Shown here: piece by piece, positions 47,078 through 56,216 of the stretch
Layout: every line of letters starts with the position of its first letter
Position numbering within the stretch: the stretch's first letter is position 1
Source of the DNA: Agrobacterium tumefaciens
Lineage (GTDB): Bacteria; Pseudomonadota; Alphaproteobacteria; Rhizobiales; Rhizobiaceae
Direction: 5' to 3'
Assembly (NCBI RefSeq): GCF_013337285.1
Contig: NZ_SUPW01000004.1
Location: 186,001-250,000, forward strand
DNA length: 64,000 nucleotides
Translations under genes and position numbers: made by a program
The notes under the pieces: generated by a model
What the model was told of the DNA's origin: nothing
Seen by the model: the letters and a program-made list of their open reading frames with translations, nothing else
The model's database searches: none

Positions 47078-47435
47078 CGGGCGAAAGAACACTCGCCGCA
47101 AGGCCGAGCGGCGCGGCCACAACGCCGAATATTGGGCAGCGCTTTATCTGCTGTTCAGGGGATATCGCATCCTCGCGATCCGGTATCGTACCCGGCTTGG
47201 CGAAATCGATCTCATCGCCCGCAAGCGGGATGTGGTCGCTATTGTCGAGGTCAAGGCGCGTTCTTCCGGTGTCGCGGCTGTCGATGCGGTCGGCCTTCAT
47301 TCGCAGCAACGCATCCGCGCCGCCGCCGATCTCTGGCTGTCTCGCCGCAGGGATGCCGAGCGATTTTCGCTGCGCTTCGATATCGTCGCCGTTCTGCCGC
47401 GACGCCTGCCGCAGCACTTCATCGATGCTTTTTGA
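47067..47435 (+). CDS. yraN: YraN/UPF0102 family endonuclease-like protein
   Basis: 122 residues. The restriction-endonuclease-like core shows [22 protein letters not shown], the conserved GEID ([22 protein letters not shown], with the D-ExK nuclease pattern) and [13 protein letters not shown]. It overlaps rsmI by 11 bases. It is thought to act on DNA or RNA in recombination or repair, without a settled function. Confidence 0.93.
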   Translation: MAADGRKNTRRKAERRGHNAEYWAALYLLFRGYRILAIRYRTRLGEIDLIARKRDVVAIVEVKARSSGVAAVDAVGLHSQQRIRAAADLWLSRRRDAERFSLRFDIVAVLPRRLPQHFIDAF

Positions 47436-47449
47436 GGGGAGGGAAGGCA

Positions 47450-48010
47450 ATGTCCACCGAGCGCGAAAAAATGGCCGCAGGCGAATGGTACAGCTGCATG
47501 GATGCCGGGCTGGATGTGCTGCGCGGCCAGGCGCGCCGAGCCGTTCACCAGCACAATACCTTGCCGCCGGATGATCGTGGGGCCATGGCACCGTTGCTGC
47601 GAACGCTTTTCGCCTCCGTGGCGGAAGGGACATTTGTCGAAGCGCCATTTCATTGCGCTTACGGCTTCAACATCACCCTGGGCAAGAATGTCTATCTCAA
47701 TACGGGCTGCGTCATTCTCGATTCTGCGAAGGTCGTGATAGGCGACGGCGCAATGCTCGGCCCCGCCGTGCAGATCTATTGCGCGGAACATCATCTCGAC
47801 CCGGTTCCGCGCGCACAAGGCATTGAAATCGCAAGGCCGGTGACAATCGGCCGTGATGTGTGGATCGGTGGCGGGGCGATCCTGCTGGCCGGTGTTACCA
47901 TTGGTGATGGCGCGATTGTCGGTGCTGGCTCGGTGGTGACGCGCGATGTGCCGCCGGGGGCGACGGTGGTGGGAAATCCGGCCCGGCCCATAAGGCGGAA
48001 GGACGCCTGA
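47450..48010 (+). CDS. Maltose/sugar O-acetyltransferase (hexapeptide repeat family)
   Basis: 186 residues from the ATG at 47450, preceded by GAGGGGAGGGAAGG. The left-handed beta-helix repeats are clear (ITLGKNVYLNTGCVIL, VVIGDGAMLGPAVQIY, VTIGRDVWIGGGAIL, VTIGDGAIVGAGSVVTRDV), and the acetyl-CoA-site His is in CAEHHLDPVPRAQG. It is MaaT/NodL-like. An acetyltransferase for Nod factor is not suggested by context. It may be cotranscribed with rsmI-yraN (14-base gap). Confidence 0.9.
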   Translation: MSTEREKMAAGEWYSCMDAGLDVLRGQARRAVHQHNTLPPDDRGAMAPLLRTLFASVAEGTFVEAPFHCAYGFNITLGKNVYLNTGCVILDSAKVVIGDGAMLGPAVQIYCAEHHLDPVPRAQGIEIARPVTIGRDVWIGGGAILLAGVTIGDGAIVGAGSVVTRDVPPGATVVGNPARPIRRKDA

Positions 48011-48049
48011 GACGTCCATTTTTGAAAGAACGGAGTCTATTAGCGGGCA

Positions 48050-48089
48050 CCGTAACAAATCTGACATGAAACTGTTAAAGAGGCGTCAT
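48050..48089 (+). promoter_or_regulatory. PHO box (PhoB site) upstream of ugpB
   Basis: CTGACAT (48061-48067) GAAA CTGTTAA (48072-48078) matches the PHO box CTGTCAT-N4-CTGTCAT. Flanking units CCGTAAC (48050-48056) and GCGTCAT (48083-48089) keep the 11-base period, giving four tandem half-sites. This fits induction of ugp under phosphate limitation, well established for this operon. Confidence 0.75.
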
Positions 48090-48142
48090 GGAACCCCTCT
48101 ATTCGCATCCTCACCCCAATAAATGGTGGAGAGGATTTAGTA

Positions 48143-49441
48143 ATGTTGAAGAAGATTTCCATGGCCGCAGTGGCGGTCAGCATTTCGGCAACGTCTTCCA
48201 TGGCTGCGACCAACATCACCTGGTGGCACGGCATGGGCGGCCGTAACGGCGAAGTCATCAACGAAGTTTCGCAGAAGTTCAACGAAGCCCAGAAGGAATG
48301 CGCTCTGACGCCGGTTTCCAAGGGCTCCTACGAAGAAGCACTGGCCAGCGGCATCGCCGCCTTCCGTTCGGGCGAACAGCCGAACATTCTCCAGGTTTTC
48401 GATGCCGGCGCCGCCACCATCATCAACGCCAAGGGCGCGGTCATTCCTGCGGAAGACCTCATCAACAAGGCCGGCTACAAGTTCGATCGCGAAGCCTTCA
48501 TCAACGGCGTGCGTTATTTCTATGCTGCCGCTGACGGCAAGTTCGTCGGCATGCCGTTCAACTCCTCCGCTCCGATCATGTACGTCAACGACGAAGCCCT
48601 GAAGAAGGCCGGCGTCGAGGCTCCGAAGACCTGGGAAGATTTTGAAAAGGTCGCGCCGAAGCTGAAGGAAGCCGGTTACATTCCGCTCGTCCAGTCGCAG
48701 CTGACCTGGCAGTTCACGGAGAACTTCTTCTCCCGCAATAACATCCAGTTCGCCACCAACAATAACGGTTACGACAGCGTTACCGACACCAAGCTCAAGC
48801 TTACCGACCCGAACCTCGTCATGATGTTCGACAAGCTGAAGGACTGGAAAGACAAGGGCCTGTTCGCCTATTACGGCGCTGGCTGGAACGACAACCAGAA
48901 GCCCTTCGAAGAAGGCAAGGTTGCTTTCTGGATCGGTTCTTCGGGTTCGTTCGGCGGCTTGCAGAAGACGGCGACCATGCCGTTCTCCGCAACCTTCCTT
49001 CCCTATTGGGGCTCCATCAAGGGCGCTGGCACCAACTCCTTCATCGGTGGCGCTGCTCTCTTTGCAATGTCGGGCAAGTCTGAAGCCGAAAACAAGTGCG
49101 TGGCTGACTTCTTCCAGTTCCTGACCTCGCCGGAAATCCAGGTCTTCTACCATAAGGCAACCGGTTACGTCGCCATCACCAAGGCTGCTTACGAAAAGGC
49201 CAAGGCTGAAGGTTTCTACAAGGAAAAGCCGGTCGCCGAAGTCGGCATCCAGCAGCTGTCGCTGCCGGGCGGCGAATGGTCCAAGGGTTATCGCCTCGGC
49301 TTCTACCCGCAGATCCGCGCCGTGATGGAACGTGAATACAACCGCATCTTCTCCGGCGAAGTCACGCCGAAGGACGCCTTCGACATCATCGAGAAGGAAG
49401 GCAACGACCTTCTGGCCCGTTTCGCCAAGACGGCCGGCTGA
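48143..49441 (+). CDS. ugpB: sn-Glycerol-3-phosphate ABC transporter, periplasmic binding protein
   Basis: 432 residues. A signal peptide (1-21, cleavage SSMA-A) is followed by a type 2 solute-binding fold. ITWWHGMGGRNGEVINEVSQKFNEAQ and WNDNQKPFEEGKVAFWIGSSGSFGGLQKT are characteristic UgpB segments. It captures glycerol-3-phosphate or glycerophosphodiesters in the periplasm for the UgpAEC transporter. It is the first gene of ugpBAEC behind a four-unit PHO box. A long stem-loop follows its stop. Confidence 0.95.
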   Translation: MLKKISMAAVAVSISATSSMAATNITWWHGMGGRNGEVINEVSQKFNEAQKECALTPVSKGSYEEALASGIAAFRSGEQPNILQVFDAGAATIINAKGAVIPAEDLINKAGYKFDREAFINGVRYFYAAADGKFVGMPFNSSAPIMYVNDEALKKAGVEAPKTWEDFEKVAPKLKEAGYIPLVQSQLTWQFTENFFSRNNIQFATNNNGYDSVTDTKLKLTDPNLVMMFDKLKDWKDKGLFAYYGAGWNDNQKPFEEGKVAFWIGSSGSFGGLQKTATMPFSATFLPYWGSIKGAGTNSFIGGAALFAMSGKSEAENKCVADFFQFLTSPEIQVFYHKATGYVAITKAAYEKAKAEGFYKEKPVAEVGIQQLSLPGGEWSKGYRLGFYPQIRAVMEREYNRIFSGEVTPKDAFDIIEKEGNDLLARFAKTAG

Positions 49442-49470
49442 TCGATCTTTTCGAAACCAATGATCGTTGT

Positions 49471-49501
49471 CGAGCCTCCTTTCCGACGGAAGGGAGGCTC
49501 G
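49471..49501 (+). terminator. Stem-loop between ugpB and ugpA
   Basis: CGAGCCTCC-TTTCC-gac-GGAAG-GGAGGCTCG is a 14-bp stem (one G-U pair) with a 3-base loop and no T tract. It probably protects the ugpB 3' end or partly attenuates transcription, explaining excess of binding protein over membrane components. Confidence 0.65.
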
Positions 49502-49524
49502 CTTCTGGATAAGGAGGCGCAAGC

Positions 49525-50493
49525 GTGGCCTATACATCGTCTCAACCACGCCGGTTTTTATCCGGCTGGTCCGCAAAGGCTGGAAAACCCGCCAAGCCAG
49601 CTGAAGCCGGCATGAAGCGCGTACAGTTCTCCTCGTCCTTCGTACCCTATCTGTTTCTGGCGCCGCAGCTCGCGGTGATTTTCATCTTCTTCTACTGGCC
49701 GTCCGTTCAGGCCGTGCATTCGTCCTTTTATATCGAAGATCCTTTCGGGTTCGGAGCCTCGTTCGTGGGGTTCGCCAATTATTCGGACGCGCTATTCAAT
49801 CCGGAATATCTCAGCATCGCCAAGTTCACGGTCATTTTCACTGTGCTGGTGACCTTCTTCTCGCTGGCGCTCGGTCTGCTGCTCGCCGTCAAGGCCGATG
49901 CCGTCATTCGCGGCAGTTCGACCTACAAGACGGTGCTGATTTCCGTTTATGCCATCGCGCCACCGGTCGCGGGCCTGATCGGCATGATGTTTTTCGACCA
50001 GCATATCGGTCCCTTCGTCAAGATGGCCGCGATGCTGGGTTGGGACATGAAGGTCGGCCTCAATTATTTCGACACGGCCTTCGCCATGATCGTCGTCGCC
50101 GTCTGGAAGCAGATACCCTACAATTTCATCTTCTTCCTGTCCGGCTTGCAGGGCGTTTCCGTCGCCGTGCGTGAGGCCGCCGCTATCGACTGCCGCTCGG
50201 GCTTTCGCCGGTTCTGGACGGTCATCATGCCGCTTCTGGCGCCCACCGCCTTCTTCCTGCTCATCATCAACATCACCTATTCCCTGTTCGATACGTTCGG
50301 CGTCATCGACGTGATGGTGAAGGACAAGGCGGCGAACAACCCGATTACGCTGGTCTACAAGGTGTTTCTCGATGGTTTCCGCGGCAATGACATTGGCGGC
50401 TCTTCGGCCCAGTCCGTCATCCTGATGCTGGTCGTCTTCGTCCTCACCATCATCCAGTTCCGCTTCATCGAGAAGCGCATCCATTACAATTGA
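49525..50493 (+). CDS. ugpA: sn-Glycerol-3-phosphate ABC transporter permease UgpA
   Basis: 322 residues with six membrane helices. The permease EAA loop is visible in VREAAAIDCRSGFRRFWTVIMPLLAP, which contacts the UgpC ATPase. The cytoplasmic N terminus (about 1-40) is longer than in E. coli UgpA and rich in Lys, Pro and Ala. It partners UgpE. AAGGAGGCGCAAGC precedes its GTG start at 49525. ugpE starts 12 bases after its stop. Confidence 0.93.
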   Translation: MAYTSSQPRRFLSGWSAKAGKPAKPAEAGMKRVQFSSSFVPYLFLAPQLAVIFIFFYWPSVQAVHSSFYIEDPFGFGASFVGFANYSDALFNPEYLSIAKFTVIFTVLVTFFSLALGLLLAVKADAVIRGSSTYKTVLISVYAIAPPVAGLIGMMFFDQHIGPFVKMAAMLGWDMKVGLNYFDTAFAMIVVAVWKQIPYNFIFFLSGLQGVSVAVREAAAIDCRSGFRRFWTVIMPLLAPTAFFLLIINITYSLFDTFGVIDVMVKDKAANNPITLVYKVFLDGFRGNDIGGSSAQSVILMLVVFVLTIIQFRFIEKRIHYN

Positions 50494-50504
50494 GGGAAAA
50501 GACG

Positions 50505-51347
50505 ATGTACAAGACAAAACCCCTCGATCATCTGGTGCTGATAACAGGCGCGTTGTTCCTGATATTGCCGGTCGTCGTGGCCTTCATGACCTCCACCCAT
50601 ACGGCGGCGGAAATCCATCGCAGCGGCCTGACGATCGTTCCGGGCGACAATTTCGTCGAAACTTACGAAAAGGTCCTGACCCAGAAGGGCGGCTTCACCG
50701 GGCAGATTACCGGTCTCAACATGATCATCAATTCGCTGATCCTCGGTGTGGGTTTTGCCGTTGGCAAGATCGTCCTGTCGATGACGGCGGCCTATGCGAT
50801 CGTCTATTTCCGCTTCCGCTTTGCCACACTCGCCTTCTGGATCATTTTTACGACCCTGCTCTTGCCGCTCGAAGTGCGCATCATGCCGTCCTACGAGGTG
50901 ATGAGCAAACTTGGCCTGTTGAACTCCTATACCGGATTGATCGTACCGCTTCTGGCGTCTGCGACAGGCACCTTCTATTTCCGGCAATTCTTCAAATCCA
51001 TTCCGGAGGAATTGCTGGAAGCTGCCCGTATCGACGGCGCCGGTCCGGTCAAGTTCTTTATCGACATCATCATCCCGTTGTCGCGCACCATGATGGCGGC
51101 GATCTTCATCATCATGTTCGTTTATGGCTGGAACCAGTATCTCTGGCCGATGCTGATGACGACGGATGAGAGTTTCTTCACCCTGATGCGCGGCATCAAG
51201 TCGATCCTGCAGGTCTGGGTCGGTTCGCAAATCCCCGATTATAACGAAGCTTTCGCGCTCGCCGTTTTGGCCATGCTGCCGCCGGTGCTGATCGTCATCA
51301 TATTCCAGCGCTGGTTCATCAAGGGCCTCACCGAGAGCGATAAATAA
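50505..51347 (+). CDS. ugpE: sn-Glycerol-3-phosphate ABC transporter permease UgpE
   Basis: 280 residues from the ATG at 50505, behind GAGGGAAAAG; a TTG at 50490 overlapping the ugpA stop is less likely. It has six membrane helices and the EAA motif [27 protein letters not shown]. The C terminus [14 protein letters not shown] is typical of this permease class. It forms the heterodimeric channel with UgpA. Confidence 0.94.
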   Translation: MYKTKPLDHLVLITGALFLILPVVVAFMTSTHTAAEIHRSGLTIVPGDNFVETYEKVLTQKGGFTGQITGLNMIINSLILGVGFAVGKIVLSMTAAYAIVYFRFRFATLAFWIIFTTLLLPLEVRIMPSYEVMSKLGLLNSYTGLIVPLLASATGTFYFRQFFKSIPEELLEAARIDGAGPVKFFIDIIIPLSRTMMAAIFIIMFVYGWNQYLWPMLMTTDESFFTLMRGIKSILQVWVGSQIPDYNEAFALAVLAMLPPVLIVIIFQRWFIKGLTESDK

Positions 51348-51357
51348 GGAGACCGAA

Positions 51358-52458
51358 ATGGCCGCTATAGAAATCAGTCAGGTCTGCAAGGATTATCATG
51401 GCGGCGTGCGCGCCGTGCATCACGTCGATATCGACATCAGGGACGGCGAGTTCATCGTTCTCGTTGGCCCCTCCGGCTGCGGCAAGTCCACGCTCCTGCG
51501 CATGGTTGCCGGGCTTGAGGACATCTCCGAAGGCACGGTGAAGATCGGCGACCGGGTGGTCAACCAGGCCGATCCCGCCGACCGCGATATTGCCATGGTG
51601 TTCCAGAATTACGCGCTTTATCCGCATATGTCGGTGCGCCAGAACCTGGAATATGGGCTTAAGAACCGCAAGACACCGAAGGCGGAGATCGATGCGCGTG
51701 TGGCCGAAGCCGCCCGTATGTTGCAGCTCGAACCCTATCTGGAGCGCAAGCCGCGCGCCCTTTCCGGCGGCCAGCGTCAGCGCGTCGCCATGGGCCGCGC
51801 CATCGTGCGCAAACCGGCGGCCTTCCTGTTCGATGAGCCTCTGTCCAACCTTGATGCCAAGCTGCGCGTTTCCATGCGCGGTGAAATCAAGCGTCTGCAA
51901 AAGCGCCTCGGCACCACCTCCATCTATGTCACCCACGATCAGCTTGAGGCCATGACGCTGGCTGATCGTCTGGTAGTGTTGAATGGCGGCCGCATCGAAC
52001 AGATCGGTGCGCCGCTTGATGTCTATCACACGCCCGCCTCCACTTTTGTCGCCAGCTTCATCGGCTCTCCCGCCATGAACCTGCTGAATGCCGAGTTGCA
52101 TGGCGATAGCCTCGCCATCGGTCCGTCACTGTTTGCGCTCAACGGTTTTGCCCCCGCTTCGGGGTCGGTGACGGTGGGCATGCGGGCGGAGGATTTCCGC
52201 ATTGCTGCGGCGGGCGAGCAGGGCCTTGCGCTGCGCGTCGATTATATCGAGGAGCTGGGTTCACAGCGCCTCGTGCATGGCATGATCGGCGACCAGAACC
52301 TGACAGTGGCTTTCCCGCCGGATGTCGAGGTTCCGGCCGCATTGTCGGTGACGATAGCGCCGGAAAAACTGCACTTCTTCTCCAACGAAACCGGTAAACG
52401 CATCGCCGGCAAGGCGGAACAGGTCCAGGTACAGCCCGCTCAGCTGGCGACGGCCTGA
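51358..52458 (+). CDS. ugpC: sn-Glycerol-3-phosphate ABC transporter ATPase UgpC
   Basis: 366 residues. Walker A is GPSGCGKST (about 38-46), the signature LSGGQRQR (about 135), Walker [13 protein letters not shown], and the switch His in [10 protein letters not shown]. The C-terminal regulatory OB-like domain (about 240-345) is of the MalK/UgpC type, where the E. coli protein senses phosphate state. It is last of the ugpBAEC operon, 10 bases after ugpE. A hairpin follows at 52472-52502. Confidence 0.95.
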   Translation: MAAIEISQVCKDYHGGVRAVHHVDIDIRDGEFIVLVGPSGCGKSTLLRMVAGLEDISEGTVKIGDRVVNQADPADRDIAMVFQNYALYPHMSVRQNLEYGLKNRKTPKAEIDARVAEAARMLQLEPYLERKPRALSGGQRQRVAMGRAIVRKPAAFLFDEPLSNLDAKLRVSMRGEIKRLQKRLGTTSIYVTHDQLEAMTLADRLVVLNGGRIEQIGAPLDVYHTPASTFVASFIGSPAMNLLNAELHGDSLAIGPSLFALNGFAPASGSVTVGMRAEDFRIAAAGEQGLALRVDYIEELGSQRLVHGMIGDQNLTVAFPPDVEVPAALSVTIAPEKLHFFSNETGKRIAGKAEQVQVQPAQLATA

Positions 52459-52471
52459 TCACGTCGGAAGA

Positions 52472-52502
52472 AATCGGCGCGATGACTAAAATTGCGCCGA
52501 TT
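52472..52502 (+). terminator. Hairpin after ugpC
   Basis: AATCGGCGC / GCGCCGATT is a perfect 9-bp stem with a 13-base loop, 13 bases after the ugpC stop. No T tract follows (GTCAAAAC), so it is only a plausible operon end. Confidence 0.45.
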
Positions 52503-52568
52503 GTCAAAACCGCTTTGTTACGATCCCGATGATAGAAGACCTCCAATATTTCACGGGGGTTTTCTCAT

Positions 52569-53081
52569 ATGTCGTTCAAAATGATGTTCGCGGCGGCTGC
52601 AACCATGGCGATTCGCACGATGCCAATATTGCCGGCCTATCTGCGCGGAGCAAAAGACGAGGCTGTTGTCAGCGCATCCTGCACCGATCTGCGGCTTCAG
52701 CCGGCCCCCATCAATCCGGACTGGATCATTTCCGGCGATCCGAAGGCGCGTGCGGCCGATCATTCCCGAAGCGGCGACCGCGCGTCCAGCACCGCCATGT
52801 GGGATTGCACGGCGGGTGAATTCCGCTGGTTCTTCGGCTGGGACGAGACCGTCTATATTCTGGAGGGCGAGGTGCATGTGACGGCGGAAGACGGCTCGAT
52901 CAGCATCCTGCGGGTCGGTGACGTCGCCTATTTCCGGGCTGGAACATGGGCCACATGGCGAGTGGATGACTATGTCCGCAAGGTCGCCTTCATGCGTCGT
53001 CCATTCCCAAGGGCGCTGGCGCTCGCCTATCGCGTCAAGAACAAGCTGTTTTCCGGCAGTTCCTACAAGCTGGCGGCCTGA
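52569..53081 (+). CDS. Cupin domain protein (DUF861/EutQ-like)
   Basis: 170 residues. The cupin beta-barrel covers about 75-145: FRWFFGWDETVYILEGEVHVTAEDGS is motif 1 region and VGDVAYFRAGTWATWRVDD motif 2. The typical His metal ligands of motif 1 are largely missing (DETVYILEGE keeps the Glu), as in the DUF861 group, so it may bind a ligand without a metal. It follows the ugp operon after 110 bases, with its own hairpin downstream, so it is probably a separate gene. Confidence 0.8.
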   Translation: MSFKMMFAAAATMAIRTMPILPAYLRGAKDEAVVSASCTDLRLQPAPINPDWIISGDPKARAADHSRSGDRASSTAMWDCTAGEFRWFFGWDETVYILEGEVHVTAEDGSISILRVGDVAYFRAGTWATWRVDDYVRKVAFMRRPFPRALALAYRVKNKLFSGSSYKLAA

Positions 53082-53101
53082 ACCAGTAAAACAGTCCAAA
53101 C

Positions 53102-53124
53102 GACGGAGCCTCTCCGGCTCCGTC
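53102..53124 (+). terminator. Hairpin after the cupin gene
   Basis: GACGGAGCC-tctcc-GGCTCCGTC is a perfect 9-bp stem with a 5-base loop, 20 bases after the stop. GGCGGAATTG follows, with no T tract, so termination would need Rho or is inefficient. Confidence 0.5.
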
Positions 53125-53323
53125 GGCGGAATTGTGAAGGTTCAATAAAACTCACACGAAGCACCGCTTGCAGCAGTTGCCTTTGAATGGTCGCTGCCCT
53201 ACATCTTTCGGGCTTTCGGAAGCATTTCCGGGGTCTCTTCGGGTCTCCCGGGAAGCCTGAAACGACGGACAATGGGCATTGCGGGCCGGCAAGGCGTCCG
53301 TATGCTGCAAGAGGAACATGCGC

Positions 53324-54283
53324 ATGGCGAAGATCAAGAACGTCGCGATCCAGATGGATCATGTCTCAGGTATCAACATCGCCGGTGACTCCACCTTCGC
53401 CATGAGCCTCGAGGCGCAGGCGCGCGGATACCGGCTGTTCCACTATACCCCCGATCGCCTTTCCATGCGCGATGGCAAGATTTACGCCACCGTCGAGCAG
53501 ATGGAACTGCGTGACATCAAGGGCGACCATTTCTCGCTGTCAGAGCCGGAGCGCGTTGATCTTTCGACCATGGATGTCATCCATCTGCGTCAGGATCCGC
53601 CATTCGACATGGCCTACATCACCTCCACCCATCTGCTGGAGCGCATTCATCCCAAAACACTTGTTGTCAATGACCCCGCCTGGGTGCGCAATTCGCCGGA
53701 AAAGATTTTCGTCACCGAATTCGCCGATCTGATGCCGAAGACGCTGATCACCAAGGATGTGGCTGAGATCGCCCGGTTCCGCAATGAAATGGGCGATATC
53801 ATCCTCAAGCCGCTTTATGGCAATGGCGGTGCGGGTGTCTTCCATTCGGCGCGTGATGACCGCAATTTCTCTTCGCTGCTGGAAATGTTCGGCCAGATGT
53901 TCCGTGAGCCCTATATTGCCCAGGAATATCTGCCTGACGTCCGCAAGGGCGACAAGCGTATCCTGCTGGTGGATGGCGAACCGGTGGGCGCGATCAACCG
54001 CGTGCCGGCGGAAAATGATGCCCGCTCCAACATGCATGCCGGCGGCCGGCCAGAACCGACGGAACTGACGGCGCGCGAGAAGGAAATCTGCCGCCGCATC
54101 GGTCCCGCCCTGCGCGAGCGTGGTTTCCTCTTTGTGGGTATCGATGTGATCGGCGATTATCTCACTGAAATCAACGTCACCTCACCGACCGGCATTCGTG
54201 AAGTGCAGAAATTCGGCGGTGCCGACGTGGCCAGCCTGTTGTGGGATGCCATCGAGAAAAAGCGCGAAGCTCAGGATTTCTGA
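53324..54283 (+). CDS. gshB: Glutathione synthetase
   Basis: 319 residues from the ATG at 53324, 9 bases after AGAGG; another ATG at 53318 is too close to that site. It joins gamma-glutamylcysteine and glycine. ATP-grasp features are [51 protein letters not shown] and [21 protein letters not shown]. The size equals E. coli GshB (316). It stands alone; gshA is not in the window. Confidence 0.96.
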   Translation: MAKIKNVAIQMDHVSGINIAGDSTFAMSLEAQARGYRLFHYTPDRLSMRDGKIYATVEQMELRDIKGDHFSLSEPERVDLSTMDVIHLRQDPPFDMAYITSTHLLERIHPKTLVVNDPAWVRNSPEKIFVTEFADLMPKTLITKDVAEIARFRNEMGDIILKPLYGNGGAGVFHSARDDRNFSSLLEMFGQMFREPYIAQEYLPDVRKGDKRILLVDGEPVGAINRVPAENDARSNMHAGGRPEPTELTAREKEICRRIGPALRERGFLFVGIDVIGDYLTEINVTSPTGIREVQKFGGADVASLLWDAIEKKREAQDF

Positions 54284-54360
54284 GGCGATTTCCCGACCGA
54301 ACCCCGTTTGTTCCGTGGGTACAACTAGACACAACTAAAATACATCGCCCGCGTGAAATT

Positions 54361-54375
54361 GTTCACTGGATGTTC
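54361..54375. promoter_or_regulatory. Alphaproteobacterial LexA (SOS) box
   Basis: GTTC-ACTGGAT-GTTC matches the alphaproteobacterial LexA consensus GTTC-N7-GTTC exactly. It lies 94 bases upstream of the ComM-type gene at 54469. comM is, from published regulon studies as I recall them, a common LexA target in this class. Confidence 0.75.
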
Positions 54376-54468
54376 TTGTTTTATTCTTTGCCTTGTGGCA
54401 CGTTGCTTGCGGATGGCCGCCACAGGGCATGAGGCTTTGATGTCGCGGCCGGTTTGCGGGGGCGGGCC

Positions 54469-56001
54469 ATGGTGGCAAAGGTCAATACGGTTGCATTTCA
54501 GGGCATAGAGGGTGTGCCCGTCGAGGTGCAGGTGATGGTCGCACCTGGAAAGGTTGGCATCCAGATCGTCGGCTTGCCGGACAAGGCAGTGGCTGAAAGC
54601 CGGGAGCGAGTGCAGGCGGCGCTACATGCTTCGGGTCTGGCGCTTCCAGCGAAAAAGGTGACCGTCAATCTCGCGCCCGCCGATCTGCCAAAGGAAGGAT
54701 CGCATTTTGATCTTCCCATTGCTCTGGGGCTCATGGCCGCTTTGGGCGCCATACCGGCAGAGGCGCTCGGCCAATATGTGGTTCTCGGCGAACTCAATCT
54801 TGATGGCACCATCGGCATGGTCTCCGGCGCGCTGCCGGCGGCCATCGGCGCCAACGCTCTCGGCAAGGGCCTGATCTGCCCGGCTGAAAGCGGTCCGGAA
54901 GCGGCCTGGGCCGGAGCCGGCATCGATATTCTCGCACCGCGCAGCCTCATAGCGCTTGCCAATCATTTTCGCGGCACTCAGCTGCTTTCACGCCCCGTGC
55001 CCGCCATCCGGACCAGTCCGGTCAATCTGCCTGATCTTGCCGATATCAAGGGGCAGGAAAGCGCCAGACGTGCGCTGGAGGTGGCAGCGGCCGGCGGCCA
55101 TAATCTGCTGATGGTCGGTCCCCCCGGCTCCGGAAAATCCATGCTTGCCGCGCGCCTGCCGTCCATCCTGCCACCGCTTGAGGCGGCGGAGCTGCTGGAA
55201 GTATCCATGGTCCATTCCATCGCCGGCCAATTGTCGGGCGGCAAGCTTTCGGACCGCAGGCCGTTCCGCACACCGCATCATTCCGCCACCATGGCGGCTT
55301 TGATTGGCGGAGGATTGCGCGCCAGACCGGGTGAAGCCTCACTTGCCCATCACGGCGTTCTTTTTCTGGATGAATTCCCGGAGTTTTCCCCGCAGGTGCT
55401 GGATGCTTTGCGCCAGCCGCTGGAGATGGGCGAATGTATCATTGCGCGGGCCAATCACCGCGTCAGCTATCCGGCGCAAATCCAGCTCGTGGCGGCAATG
55501 AACCCCTGCCGGTGCGGCATGGCGGGAGAGCCGGGCTTCACCTGCGCCAGAGGTCCTCGTTGCGTAACCGACTATCAGGGCCGCATTTCCGGGCCGCTAA
55601 TGGATCGCATCGATATCCGCATTGATGTTCCCGCCGTTTCTGCGACTGATCTCATCCGCCCCGTCGCGTCCGAGCCGAGTGCGGTGGTTGCCGCCCGTGT
55701 TGCCAATGCCCGCCTCGCCCAGCAGGAGCGTTATGCGGCGGCGGGGTTTCCTGCCATCCGCACCAATGCCCGCTGCACGACGACCCTGATCGAAAAATAT
55801 GCCGAACCGGATGCGTCCGGGCTGCAATTGCTGCGCGATGCCGCCGAACGGCTGAAGTTTTCCGCACGTGGTTACCATCGTATTCTGAAGGTCGCGCGAA
55901 CATTGGCCGATCTGGACGGAAAGCAGATGGTCGGCCGCATCCATGTGGCGGAAGCGGTGTCCTATCGTATCGCGGGTGAGAGGCTGCCGACAGCGGCTTG
56001 A
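54469..56001 (+). CDS. comM: ComM/YifB-type Mg-chelatase-like AAA+ ATPase
   Basis: 510 residues from the ATG at 54469, behind GGGGGCGG; a TTG at 54454 is also in frame. An N-terminal Lon-like/ChlI domain (about 1-170; LPAKKVTVNLAPADLPKEGSHFDLPIALGLM) precedes the AAA+ core with Walker A GPPGSGKSML and Walker B VLFLDEFPEFSP. The ComM family helicase promotes branch migration during integration of transforming DNA. In alphaproteobacteria it is linked to SOS control, and a perfect LexA box lies upstream. Confidence 0.92.
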   Translation: MVAKVNTVAFQGIEGVPVEVQVMVAPGKVGIQIVGLPDKAVAESRERVQAALHASGLALPAKKVTVNLAPADLPKEGSHFDLPIALGLMAALGAIPAEALGQYVVLGELNLDGTIGMVSGALPAAIGANALGKGLICPAESGPEAAWAGAGIDILAPRSLIALANHFRGTQLLSRPVPAIRTSPVNLPDLADIKGQESARRALEVAAAGGHNLLMVGPPGSGKSMLAARLPSILPPLEAAELLEVSMVHSIAGQLSGGKLSDRRPFRTPHHSATMAALIGGGLRARPGEASLAHHGVLFLDEFPEFSPQVLDALRQPLEMGECIIARANHRVSYPAQIQLVAAMNPCRCGMAGEPGFTCARGPRCVTDYQGRISGPLMDRIDIRIDVPAVSATDLIRPVASEPSAVVAARVANARLAQQERYAAAGFPAIRTNARCTTTLIEKYAEPDASGLQLLRDAAERLKFSARGYHRILKVARTLADLDGKQMVGRIHVAEAVSYRIAGERLPTAA

Positions 56002-56143
56002 GCCGTGGGACTTGCGCCTTGTTGGAAGAGTTTGGAGGAATGCTTCCAGAATGCTCCGCCCTTTTGCTATAAGCAGATGCGATAGCAAGATCTGAAGCGC
56101 ATCGCGTGAATTCGGTCGAATGCGAGGTAGTTCTGAAAACTGA

Positions 56144-56170
56144 TATGCCGCCAGCGGTGCCGGCGGCATA
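56144..56170. terminator. Hairpin downstream of cysK and comM (convergent)
   Basis: TATGCCGCC-agcggtgcc-GGCGGCATA is a perfect 9-bp stem between the convergent comM and cysK genes. T tracts are weak on both strands, so it is a probable but not classical terminator. Confidence 0.5.
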
Positions 56171-56216
56171 GTGAACTTCAATTCTTTGCTCCGCGATCGT
56201 GTACCGGATGGGGCAG

